A model generated the notes under the pieces. It was not told where the DNA came from. It ran no database searches and saw only the letters and a list, made by a program, of their open reading frames with translations. The position numbers and the translations under genes are program-made. This document shows positions 13,642 to 20,753 of a DNA stretch of 20,753 nt, one piece after another. How positions within the stretch are numbered: position 1 is the first letter of the stretch; each line of letters begins with the position of its first letter. The stretch is from CG2-30-40-21 sp043806395 (GTDB taxonomy: Bacteria; UBA9089; CG2-30-40-21), in contig JAZDHC010000239.1 in NCBI GenBank assembly GCA_043806395.1, positions 1 to 20,753 on the forward strand, read 5' to 3'.

Positions 13642-16122
13642 ATGAAAAAAAATATCATTATTCCTATCTGTCTTGGATTAATAACAAGTCTGGCTGTTAT
13701 CCTTTTGTTTAATATCCCTATACTTGAGACAATCAATGCAAAATGTATTGATATTATGTTTAATCTCCGTGGGGATATAGATATTCATCGGGATATTGTC
13801 CTGCTGGAGATAGATGATAAAACAATAGATGCTTATGCATCATGTCCATTAAAAAAAGATGTTTATTCAAGGATAGTGGAAGTACTCTCTAAGGCAAGGG
13901 TAAAAGCCATTGGATTTGATATGGTGTTTTCCAACGGAGATGACTATTTTGCTTCAGCCATAACAAACGCCAGAAATGTATCCCTTGGGTTTGAGTTCAA
14001 ACCTGATCATATTGTGAAAGACAGAAATATCCTTGTTGCAAGTCACGCCCTCCTGCCCAATCCGAGGCTATTGACAGGGGCTCGCTCGGTTGGTCATATA
14101 TCCATCCTGCCTGATAATGATGGGATTGTTCGGCACACTCCCCTATTGATAAAATATGGGGACAAGACATATCCCTGTCTGCCGTTTCAGATGGTAGTTG
14201 ATAGCCTTAATATCTCATCGATAGGTTTTGACCATAATGGGATATTGCTTAATAAATTCCGTATCCCCACAGATGAATCAGGTCAAATGTTAGTAAATTA
14301 TAGCAACAATAACTTTAGAAGGTATTCCTTAGCAGATATAATTGATTCACAGGGAAATATTCTGATAGACCCATTTTGTTTTAGAAACAAGATGGTATTG
14401 ATTGGTCCTGTATCTAAAAAAGGTTGTGATACTACTCGTACACCCTTTGGGGATAATACCCCTCCCCTTTATATCCATGCCAACATTCTTAACAATATCC
14501 TCACTGGTAATTTTCTGACCCCCATCTCTGATGTCCTGAATAATGTCAGCCTTTTATTAATTGGGCTTGGGATTGGGATTATCCTTTTTGTTTTGCCATA
14601 TGGCAATGCCGTACTTCTTACCTTTTGTGGTTGTTTTTTCTATATTCTACTATGCTTCATTTCTTTTAAGTATGGCGGATTAGCCTTACCCGTACTTCCT
14701 CCAATAGTTATTGCTATCATCATATCTGTGATAACAGGGATTTATCGGCATCTTTTCTCATTAAATGATATTGATAAATTAGCAGGGAAAATGAGGCTGA
14801 ATGAGGCAAAGATTGGCATATTGCAGCGAGAGAATGAGAAGATTGGCATAAAATTAAACCCATCCTTTAGAGTAGATTTTGGGACACGAGAAATATGGTA
14901 TCCGTCTACAGCTCAAAAAGCCATAAAAATTCCTCGGGATTTTGAACATTCACTTCGTATTCTCCAGTGCCTTGTTCATGAAAGATGGGGATCTGACAGG
15001 CCAGAAATACATTGGATAGAAGGATTTATCATCTATCACGACTCATGGACAAAAAACTATCCAGTGGATCCAGCACAGGCATTTGATACGATTGTTGCTC
15101 AATTGAATATGGATTTGTTTGACAAGGAGATTGGGATAAAGAAAAAGGTGATTATGCAAACCGAGCATGGATATTACAGCTTAAGTGGTGACATTCGATG
15201 TGAATCCAATGTAAAAAGTTCAATCCGGTGCTTTAAGAAGGCATATGAGCTATTTCAGGCAGAAAAATTAGAGGATGCAGAAGAGAGATTAGAGCAGGCA
15301 GTTGGTTTTGATGCTAAGAATATTCGATTTTTAACCCTGCTGGGGGATGTCAGGAATAAATTAGGGAAACAAAAAGAGGCTATGGATGGATATACAACAG
15401 CATATCAGGTATTGACTACGGAAATAGGGAAGATTAAAGGGGCATTGAATATCTTTGAGATGCGAGAGGATGAATTGCTGAAAAAGGTTACGGGTGAAAA
15501 AAAGAGATTAATCTGGAAGGGAATAGATAGTGAAAAGGCTAAGATACAGGAGCGAATTGAAAAATTAATAGGATTAAGCGATTATTTAGCCATAAAACTT
15601 TTGTCCGGGGTCAAGGTAATGGATGATGGTGAACGCATTCTATCCCTGTTAATGGATTCTGCATTGCTTGTTGGTGTAAAGGATGCCGTCTATTCCTCCC
15701 TTATAGAAAGAGGATTATCCATAGATGATAGCCTGTTTGAAGCCTCATGGGAAGCAATACTCTATTCGGTAATTAAGGATGATATTCAAGAAATAAGCAG
15801 TAATATCATAGGGTTGAAGAAAGAGCTTACGGCATGGCTCAGGTACAGGACATTAGAGCATCTGGTTTCCTTAGCTCCCCTCCTTTCCAAGGATGGGTCA
15901 GGGGTGGTTCGCATCCCGATAGAACCAAAGCAACTTCATGATTTATGTTTATTGTGGGATATGGAGGACAGGTTTCAGGGTGATGGGCTAATTGTTACAC
16001 AGGAAGAGGTGTTAAAGGAATTTGGGTGGGGGGCGAGGTATTATTATAGTTTGAAAGAGACGGAGAAAAGGTTGATGTGTGGCGAAGACTTGGAACGAAA
16101 TAACCTACAGGAGAACATATAA
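13642..16122 (+). CDS. CHASE2 sensor protein with cytoplasmic winged-helix and helical repeats
   Basis: An 826-residue membrane protein. The first membrane segment lies at about 5-24. An extracytoplasmic CHASE2 domain follows (about 28-290; LRGDIDIHRDIVLLEIDD, KARVKAIGFDMVF, GARSVGHISILPDNDGIVR, then PPLYIHANILNNILTG). Three membrane helices at about 302-320, 322-341 and 347-369 are the standard CHASE2 exit. A short coiled linker (375-400) leads to residues 408-514, which resemble an OmpR/PhoB-type winged helix: FRVDFGTREIWY at the front and a closing strand VIMQTEHGYYSL that matches the usual TxxGxGYxL hairpin. Residues 525-590 look like TPR helices and the rest is helical and unrecognised. 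No kinase, cyclase or GGDEF domain is seen. It probably senses an envelope signal; direct DNA binding from the membrane is inference. It overlaps the YgiQ gene by one base. Confidence 0.85.
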   Translation: MKKNIIIPICLGLITSLAVILLFNIPILETINAKCIDIMFNLRGDIDIHRDIVLLEIDDKTIDAYASCPLKKDVYSRIVEVLSKARVKAIGFDMVFSNGDDYFASAITNARNVSLGFEFKPDHIVKDRNILVASHALLPNPRLLTGARSVGHISILPDNDGIVRHTPLLIKYGDKTYPCLPFQMVVDSLNISSIGFDHNGILLNKFRIPTDESGQMLVNYSNNNFRRYSLADIIDSQGNILIDPFCFRNKMVLIGPVSKKGCDTTRTPFGDNTPPLYIHANILNNILTGNFLTPISDVLNNVSLLLIGLGIGIILFVLPYGNAVLLTFCGCFFYILLCFISFKYGGLALPVLPPIVIAIIISVITGIYRHLFSLNDIDKLAGKMRLNEAKIGILQRENEKIGIKLNPSFRVDFGTREIWYPSTAQKAIKIPRDFEHSLRILQCLVHERWGSDRPEIHWIEGFIIYHDSWTKNYPVDPAQAFDTIVAQLNMDLFDKEIGIKKKVIMQTEHGYYSLSGDIRCESNVKSSIRCFKKAYELFQAEKLEDAEERLEQAVGFDAKNIRFLTLLGDVRNKLGKQKEAMDGYTTAYQVLTTEIGKIKGALNIFEMREDELLKKVTGEKKRLIWKGIDSEKAKIQERIEKLIGLSDYLAIKLLSGVKVMDDGERILSLLMDSALLVGVKDAVYSSLIERGLSIDDSLFEASWEAILYSVIKDDIQEISSNIIGLKKELTAWLRYRTLEHLVSLAPLLSKDGSGVVRIPIEPKQLHDLCLLWDMEDRFQGDGLIVTQEEVLKEFGWGARYYYSLKETEKRLMCGEDLERNNLQENI

Positions 16123-18005
16123 TGCAGCACAATCTCAACAAAAACCCTGAATTCTTACCCATATCCAAAGACGACATGAAAAAACGGGGATGGAAGGAAT
16201 TGGATGTAATTTTGATTACAGGGGATGCTTATGTTGACCACCCTTCCTATGGGACAGCCGTTATTGGCAGGGTATTAGAGGATGCAGGGTTCAGGGTAGG
16301 CATTATTGCTCAGCCTGATTGGAAAAATCCTGATGATTTTTCAAGATTGGGCAAGCCAAGGTTATTCTTTGGGATTACTGCCGGCAATCTTGATTCAATC
16401 ATAGCTAACTATACAACCAATAGAGGCATGAGAAAAACAGATGATTATTCTCCAGGCGGAAAGCCGGGTCTGCGTCCCAATCGAGCAACCATTGTCTACA
16501 CCAATAGGATCAAAGAACTCTTTCCTGACACACCTATTGTCATAGGAGGCATAGAGGCAAGTCTGCGAAGGCTGGCTCATTATGACCACTGGTCTGATGA
16601 GGTAAGGGCATCTATCCTGATAGATTCCAGGGCGGATATTTTAGTTTATGGCATGGGTGAATACCAGATTGTTGAGATAGCCAGACGATTAAGAAGTGGG
16701 GATTTTCTGGATAATATTCGTGGTACAGCTATAGTTAGAAAAGATGTAGAAGCATTCAGTGATGCAATTATCCTTCCTTCATTTGAGGATGTAAATACAA
16801 ACAAACGAAAGTTTAATGAAGCTTTCAGGTCATGGTACGGGGAATGTGATCCTTTTTACGGCAAAACTGTTATCCAGCCGCATGGCAACAGATTTGTTAT
16901 TCAATTCCCTCCACCCTTGCCGTTTAGCACAAGGGAATTAGACAATATCTATCTTCTGCCCTATATGAGAAATTGGCACCCTGTTTATGACAAAGACGGA
17001 GGTGTGCCCGGGTTTGAAACGGTAAAATTTTCAGTAACCTCCCATCGTGGCTGTTGTGGACAATGCAGCTTTTGCAGCCTGTATGCCCATCAAGGACGAA
17101 TAGTCCAAAGCCGAAGTAAGGAATCCATTGTTAAAGAGACACAAATTATTGCTGAACTTAAAAATTTCAAGGGAACAATTACAGATATTGGCGGACCAAC
17201 GGCTAATCTATATCAGGCAAATTGTAGACACTGGACAAAAAATGGTGCCTGCAAAGGTAAAATGTGTCTTATGCCAACAAGGTGTAAGGAATTGAGAACC
17301 GGTTATGGACAGACAATGAACATGTGGGATGAGGTGATGAAAAATCCAAGAATAAATCACCTGTTTGTAGCCAGCGGAATACGATATGACCTGTTGGTGG
17401 AAAATGAGTCGGAGAAGTATTTGAGAGCCCTTTGCAAACACCATATTAGCGGGCGGTTAAAGGTAGCACCAGAGCATACCGCAGACTCGGTACTTAAGCT
17501 GATGAACAAGCCATCATTCAAGGTATACGAAAATTTTGAGGCAAGATTCAGAAAGATAAATCAGGAATTGAAAAAAAAGCAATATCTGGTGAATTATTTT
17601 GTAAGTGCTCATCCCGGGTCAGACTTGACTGCTACCTGCCAGATGGCTCTTTTTCTGGCACACAAGAATATTCATCCAGAACAGATTCAGGATTTTATTC
17701 CTTTACCCATGACCGTTTCAGGGTGTATGTATCATACAGGGAAACATCCGTTTACTGGTGAACATGTTTATGTAGCAAAGGATGAAAAGGAAAAAAAGAT
17801 GCAACGGGCTTTGATTCAATCTACTCAGCCGCAAAACAAGGAATTGGTATTGGAAGCCTTAACAAAGTTGGATAAATTACACCTTCAAGATGTGTTGATG
17901 GGGAAGCCATCACATGGTGTAAGCCGTCAAACAGCAGCCAGTGGCAAAAAACAACCAGCTAAGGATAAAATATGCCACACCAAGGTTGGTGGAAGAGCCC
18001 GGTAG
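16122..18005 (+). CDS. YgiQ-family radical SAM protein
   Basis: A 627-residue member of the UPF0313/YgiQ family; the physiological reaction is not established. The N-terminus (about 25-200) is the family's cobalamin-binding-like domain (DVILITGDAYVDHPSYG, VIGGIEASLRRLAHYDHW). The radical SAM cluster motif is C311-xxx-C315-xx-C318 (RGCCGQCSFCSLYAHQG). A family-specific cysteine-rich segment follows at about 365-385 (CRHWTKNGACKGKMC). HISGRLKVAPEHTADSVLKLM and HPGSDLTATCQMA are strongly conserved in YgiQ. The C-terminus (about 600-627) is basic and probably disordered. The start ATG shares a base with the preceding stop codon (TAATG) and AGGAGA lies eight bases upstream, so this gene ends the plus-strand operon. 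The next gene converges on it. Confidence 0.93.
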   Translation: MQHNLNKNPEFLPISKDDMKKRGWKELDVILITGDAYVDHPSYGTAVIGRVLEDAGFRVGIIAQPDWKNPDDFSRLGKPRLFFGITAGNLDSIIANYTTNRGMRKTDDYSPGGKPGLRPNRATIVYTNRIKELFPDTPIVIGGIEASLRRLAHYDHWSDEVRASILIDSRADILVYGMGEYQIVEIARRLRSGDFLDNIRGTAIVRKDVEAFSDAIILPSFEDVNTNKRKFNEAFRSWYGECDPFYGKTVIQPHGNRFVIQFPPPLPFSTRELDNIYLLPYMRNWHPVYDKDGGVPGFETVKFSVTSHRGCCGQCSFCSLYAHQGRIVQSRSKESIVKETQIIAELKNFKGTITDIGGPTANLYQANCRHWTKNGACKGKMCLMPTRCKELRTGYGQTMNMWDEVMKNPRINHLFVASGIRYDLLVENESEKYLRALCKHHISGRLKVAPEHTADSVLKLMNKPSFKVYENFEARFRKINQELKKKQYLVNYFVSAHPGSDLTATCQMALFLAHKNIHPEQIQDFIPLPMTVSGCMYHTGKHPFTGEHVYVAKDEKEKKMQRALIQSTQPQNKELVLEALTKLDKLHLQDVLMGKPSHGVSRQTAASGKKQPAKDKICHTKVGGRAR

Positions 18006-18018
18006 AGACGCAATGTAT

Positions 18019-18246
18019 CTATGTAGAACATCCATCTCTTCTTTCCTTCCGTTCTCTTCTCCGCACTCCGGGTCTATCTGGCCAGATCTCATCCAGAATT
18101 TCCCCTGCCTTTTCAAGTTGTTCTTTTCTTTCCTGTATCTTCTTATTGTATGACTTTGTCTTGCGAAAGATGAAGCTAATTCGGATGGCAATCATTATGC
18201 CAATAATCAATAAAATATCAGGCAATGCCTTATCCAATTCAAACAT
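18019..18246 (-). CDS. Small single-pass membrane protein of unknown function
   Basis: A 75-residue protein I do not recognise. It has one hydrophobic segment near the N-terminus (ALPDILLIIGIMIAIRISFIF) followed by a highly charged, probably helical tail (KKIQERKEQLEKAGEILDEI, then an Arg-rich end). The ATG at 18246 has AAAGGAG eight bases upstream; an in-frame GTG nine bases earlier falls inside that ribosome site and is unlikely. It converges on the YgiQ gene with a 13-base gap. The good ribosome site and membrane-plus-coil pattern argue that it is real. Confidence 0.55.
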   Translation of the reverse strand: MFELDKALPDILLIIGIMIAIRISFIFRKTKSYNKKIQERKEQLEKAGEILDEIWPDRPGVRRRERKERRDGCST

Positions 18247-18278
18247 TTTTCTCACTCCTTTTGTGTTGTACTAATGGA

Positions 18279-18304
18279 AGGGGGCAGACACATAGGTTTG
18301 CCCC
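18279..18304. repeat. GTAGGGGCA-type hairpin
   Basis: GGGGCAGAC (18281-18289) pairs imperfectly with GGTTTGCCCC (18295-18304), followed by TAC. On the minus strand this reads GTAGGGGCAAACC, the same family as the hairpins at 186-293. It lies between the deaminase stop codon and the small membrane protein start. Confidence 0.5.
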
Positions 18305-18313
18305 TACTAATAA

Positions 18314-18784
18314 TCAATACGCTTTTTGCCCACCCTTTCCCCAAAATCTAAAAAGCTCCAAAGCCTCTGGGCGAAGAAAATCAGCAGTAATCTCAACTGT
18401 ACTGGAAGCAATTTGTTTCATTACCTCGTTTGAAATCCCAAGCTCGTTAAAGCCAAATTGCCTTGCATCTTCAATCCTTGCCCCATAAACTATTCTGGAA
18501 ATCCTTGCCCAATGGCAGGCACTAAAACACATTGGACATGGCTCACAGGTAGAATAAATGACACAACCTGACAGGTCAATAGTTTTTAATTTCTGACAGG
18601 CTTCCCGGATAGCACAAATCTCAGCATGAGCAGTGATATCCATATTTTCCCAGACAAGGTTATGGGTGCAACTTATTATCTCCCCATTCTTAACAATACA
18701 TGCGCCAAAAGGTGTCTGTCCTTGCTTGATGCCCTCTTTTGCCTTATTAATGGCAGATTGCATAAATTGTTCATCTGTTTTCAT
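18314..18784 (-). CDS. Zinc-dependent nucleobase/nucleoside deaminase (guanine deaminase-like)
   Basis: This 156-residue cytidine-deaminase-fold enzyme catalyses hydrolytic deamination using zinc. The zinc ligands are His53 (TAHAE) and Cys83/Cys86 (CEPCPMC), with Glu55 as the proton shuttle. The front PFGACIVKNGEII and the tail (EDARQFGFNELGI, then LRPEALELFRFW) look more like GuaD-type guanine deaminases than the tRNA adenosine deaminase TadA, which usually has a different C-terminus. The substrate is therefore likely guanine but not certain. The ATG at 18784 has a perfect GAGGAGG eight bases upstream. A possible upstream start at 18901 would only add repeat-derived sequence from the element at 18846-18940. 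Confidence 0.88.
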   Translation of the reverse strand: MKTDEQFMQSAINKAKEGIKQGQTPFGACIVKNGEIISCTHNLVWENMDITAHAEICAIREACQKLKTIDLSGCVIYSTCEPCPMCFSACHWARISRIVYGARIEDARQFGFNELGISNEVMKQIASSTVEITADFLRPEALELFRFWGKGGQKAY

Positions 18785-18845
18785 TTGTAATTCCTCCTCA
18801 CCCACAGATAGGGATGTCTGTGTCGTTGCGATTAGTTGAATTTTC

Positions 18846-18940
18846 TGGCATGGATCAAAAGAGGAGAAATTCCACCCCCTGCCCCCGCCAGCGGAGGACA
18901 TAGCAAGGAATATGTGTTGCCCCCCTTTTGAACCATGCCA
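18846..18940. repeat. Short element with TGGCATGG(A/T)TCAAAAG terminal inverted repeats
   Basis: TGGCATGGATCAAAAG (18846-18861) is reverse-complemented at 18925-18940 with one mismatch. The 63-base interior contains CCCGCCAGCGGAGGACA, shared in part with 249-264. It lies directly upstream of the deaminase ribosome site, so it occupies that gene's leader or promoter region. It is the same family as 7320-7462, with a different interior. No coding capacity. Confidence 0.6.
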
Positions 18941-18990
18941 AATTTCTTATACTTGTATCGGAAGGCTTCAGACTTCCACCTCTTATGTTT

Positions 18991-19116
18991 CTAAGCTATC
19001 TCTTCATACTTCCCTCTGAATGCCTTGGGTAAGAGAGATTGATTCAGGGTATCAATCTGGTCTTGAGGGTTTGTCGGATATTTGGGAAGGTTAGTAAGGT
19101 TGAGTCTGCTCAGCTT
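18991..19116 (-). pseudogene. Remnant of a type I restriction specificity subunit (HsdS) 3' end
   Basis: The minus-strand frame from 19116 to the stop TAG at 18991 reads KLSRLNLTNLPKYPTNPQDQ, then IDTLNQSLLPKAFRGKYEEI and a final A. LNQSLLPKAFRG closely matches the conserved C-terminal helix of many HsdS proteins (pattern L.QS(I/V)LAKAFRGEL). Only about 41 residues remain and an in-frame stop lies just upstream, with no start codon or ribosome site. The coding start and target-recognition domains are gone. The assignment rests on this short motif, so confidence is moderate. It lies downstream of the Cas4-like nuclease gene. Confidence 0.45.
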
Positions 19117-19142
19117 TCAAGGTTTGACTCTGTTCCCTCCTT

Positions 19143-20345
19143 TCATTCATCCATTTCTTTAATCTTAGCCAATCTAATAGAGACTACATCTTGTTCTATC
19201 TTTTGGTAGTCCTTTACCTTTTCAATCAACTCATCATCCCACTTTTTAGCCTCTACAATCTTACCTAACAAACTGGTATCTAATTTAGAAACCTCCATCC
19301 ATTTATCTGCCTCTTTAATAATCCGTTCTAAAGATTCTAATTTCTCTTTTTCTTCTTGGGTTGGATATTTAATTTTTGACTCAATTTTCACCATAGCCTT
19401 TTTGTTACTTCCATTTATTACACTTATCTTTTCTCTTTGAGCATAAGCAATTAACGCAACTTTGATTGTCTCAATTTCCGTATTTATTTGTTTTTTTCTC
19501 TCTTGTAAGTCGGCAAAATCATTGACTAATTTTACTCCATCCTCAATTAAATACTCTTGCGGTGGTAAGGTTTCAATTTTATAACGGTGTTTACGGGTAG
19601 GGCAAATGTCAGGATATTCACACCATTGACAAAGGGTACTTTCTTTTGGTAAAAATGCAGTTGATGTTTCGATCTCTTTGATTAAGGCAATAGTATCTTT
19701 TTTGATTTTTTCCAATTCTGCTTGAGTGCGTGACAATCTCAATTCTTTGTCAAAAACCAGATAATGCCAGACAAGTTCTATTTTTTCAGTATCATTCCAT
19801 CTTTTTGCAATATCCATTTGATAAAGGCTAAGTTGTCTATCAGCACCAAGGTCTTTTAATTCAGGCAAGTTTTTAGATGTTTTATAGTCATGGATTTCAT
19901 AAAGCCCATCACTTCTCTGGCTCAATCGGTCGATAAAACCTGTAATATTAAACTTACCCTCTTTATCCAGACTAAAATTAACCATTTTTTCAAGTCCTAA
20001 AGTAATATCTTGGTCAAATGGTTGGTAACTATGATAATATTTCTTGATACATTCCCTGCCTGATTGTTTATAGTCTTGTGCACTATATTCAGTTCTGATA
20101 ATTATAATCGATTCGTGCCAATTTTTCTCCCAGATGCCATCATAGTAATTTAGCAATTCTTCTAAGGAATTTAGTTTAGTCACCATCAAATCTTTATAAA
20201 GTTTTTCCAGTGCATCATGGACTCGACTACCCATAAAGCCTTCAATCCCTTCAATTTTTCTTTTTATTCTGTCCATATAGTGCAGTTTATACTTAAATGG
20301 ACAACTTTCATAGGTTGAGAGTCGGCTGTGCGAATAAGTAGGCAT
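19143..20345 (-). CDS. PD-(D/E)XK nuclease, Cas4/RecB-like, with Fe-S cysteines
   Basis: A 400-residue RecB-family nuclease (PDDEXK_1-like). Motifs in order: SRLSTYESCPFKYKL with Cys15, GSRVHDAL with His43, GFIDR with Asp139, YEIHDYKTSKN with Asp153 and Lys155, and RQLSLYQMD with Gln171. Cys239, Cys242 and Cys248 (CQWCEYPDIC) plus Cys15 match the four cysteines that hold a 4Fe-4S cluster in Cas4, AddB and related nucleases. The C-terminal 140 residues are charged, helical and probably coiled-coil, longer than in Cas4. Such proteins process DNA ends in repair, phage replication or defence. No cas1/cas2 or addA neighbour is present, so its exact role is unknown. AAGGAA lies 11 bases before the ATG. 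DUF2357-like and HsdS-like scraps flank it. Confidence 0.85.
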   Translation of the reverse strand: MPTYSHSRLSTYESCPFKYKLHYMDRIKRKIEGIEGFMGSRVHDALEKLYKDLMVTKLNSLEELLNYYDGIWEKNWHESIIIIRTEYSAQDYKQSGRECIKKYYHSYQPFDQDITLGLEKMVNFSLDKEGKFNITGFIDRLSQRSDGLYEIHDYKTSKNLPELKDLGADRQLSLYQMDIAKRWNDTEKIELVWHYLVFDKELRLSRTQAELEKIKKDTIALIKEIETSTAFLPKESTLCQWCEYPDICPTRKHRYKIETLPPQEYLIEDGVKLVNDFADLQERKKQINTEIETIKVALIAYAQREKISVINGSNKKAMVKIESKIKYPTQEEKEKLESLERIIKEADKWMEVSKLDTSLLGKIVEAKKWDDELIEKVKDYQKIEQDVVSIRLAKIKEMDE

Positions 20346-20396
20346 TGTGTTTTATTTTCCTTTTTTAACTTTGGATTAATTGAGATCCATCTCTCT

Positions 20397-20627
20397 TTAA
20401 CTTAGTTGTACTTCGTTTTTGAAGTGGCGTATAACCTCTCTGAGTTTATCATCCTTTTCAGGAGTTAAGGGGATAGCCCCTACACCTTCAAAATCGTTAT
20501 TTATATCCTCTGCCTTTTTAATTTTAGTTTTTTCTTCTTCCCCTTTTTTGTTGTAGGCTTCGAATTTATCTCCTGGATACACAACCCAAACACTCTTAAC
20601 ACCATCAATTGCATCTCGACAGGCTGT
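20397..20627 (-). pseudogene. 3' remnant resembling DUF2357 (McrC-associated nuclease-like)
   Basis: The minus-strand frame reads TACRDAIDGVKSVWVVYPGD from about 20627, continues through FEGVGAIPLTPEKDDKL and stops at 20397. The pattern YRDAI..VK.V.VVYPG and F.GVGAIPL.P is what I recall for the C-terminus of DUF2357 proteins (PD-(D/E)XK-like, found beside McrB-type GTPases). The usual Tyr of YRDAI is Cys here. The catalytic part and N-terminus are missing: upstream the frame runs into a palindromic repeat (20645-20692) and then a stop. A 61-codon piece starting at a GTG at 20582 is open, but no good ribosome site precedes it. It reads as a broken gene whose 5' part was displaced or lies beyond the window. 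Confidence 0.5.
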
Positions 20628-20644
20628 TACGGAACTAAAGTTGT

Positions 20645-20692
20645 CGTAGGGACAGAGCCTGCCCCTGCGAAGGCAGGGGGCTCGTCCCTGTC
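20645..20692. repeat. GGGACAGAGCC imperfect palindrome
   Basis: TAGGGACAGAGCCTGCC (20647-20663) faces GGCAGGGGGCTCGTCCC (20672-20688). The arms are inverted copies with small gaps and the loop is about eight bases. It is GC-rich against an AT-rich background and lies where the DUF2357-like reading frame loses its similarity. From 20693 to the window end I see nothing identifiable. Confidence 0.55.
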
Positions 20693-20753
20693 CGTAAAAC
20701 GCATCAAATGGTCACAAACGCAACGGAATAATCAACAGACGGACACCCACAAG

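Noticed and set aside
18785..18901. Upstream extension of the deaminase
   Set aside because: It is encoded by the repeat element at 18846-18940; GAGGAGG directly before 18784 fixes the start.
18960..18977. Hairpin GGAAG-GCTTCAGA-CTTCC as a terminator of the HsdS-like scrap
   Set aside because: It has only a 5-bp stem with no T-run; more likely another dispersed small palindrome.

Overview
The window looks like chromosomal DNA of an AT-rich bacterium with a diderm-type envelope, most likely from a little-studied uncultured lineage. This is inferred from the gene set and the dense short palindromic repeats; there is no rRNA or ribosomal marker to place it. All genes left of about 10.7 kb run on the minus strand. 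From the tRNA pair at about 11.0 kb to 18.0 kb they run on the plus strand. After that they return to minus.

Layout. 1-324 is non-coding and packed with palindromic repeats. 325-3059 (minus) is a two-gene unit with a clear sigma70-type promoter: a P-loop ATPase followed, with an ATGA overlap, by a TPR protein. 3137-10657 (minus) is a type IV pilus / type II secretion-like cluster. In transcription order it holds the PilB/GspE ATPase, the PilT retraction ATPase, the PilC/GspF platform protein, a pseudopilin and a DUF2723-TPR membrane protein. The three ATPase and platform genes are separated by hairpin-forming repeat elements; the last two genes overlap by one base. 10658-10986 holds a perfect 19-bp inverted repeat, nine exact copies of a 9-bp unit, and a strong promoter that reads into tRNA-Phe.

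10987-11190 is tRNA-Phe(GAA), then one isolated unit closely resembling a type I-C CRISPR direct repeat, then a short AAAC microsatellite, then tRNA-Thr(CGT). 11285-18005 (plus) encodes a class B penicillin-binding protein, peptidyl-tRNA hydrolase, a CHASE2 membrane protein whose cytoplasmic part looks like a winged helix plus TPR-like helices, and a YgiQ-type radical SAM protein. These four genes are tightly spaced and probably co-transcribed.

18.0-20.7 kb (minus) is looser. It has a small membrane protein, a guanine/cytidine-type deaminase, an apparent 3' scrap of a type I restriction specificity gene, a Cas4/RecB-like nuclease with four Fe-S-type cysteines, and a 3' scrap resembling DUF2357 (McrC-associated). 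This reads as the worn edge of a defence or restriction region.

The observations most worth following are the lone CRISPR-type repeat between two tRNA genes, the octamer-repeat hairpins behind both pilus ATPase genes, the terminal-inverted-repeat family TGGCATGGTTCAAAA, the ATPase-TPR pair and the CHASE2-winged helix fusion. No complete CRISPR-Cas, phage or transposase gene is visible.
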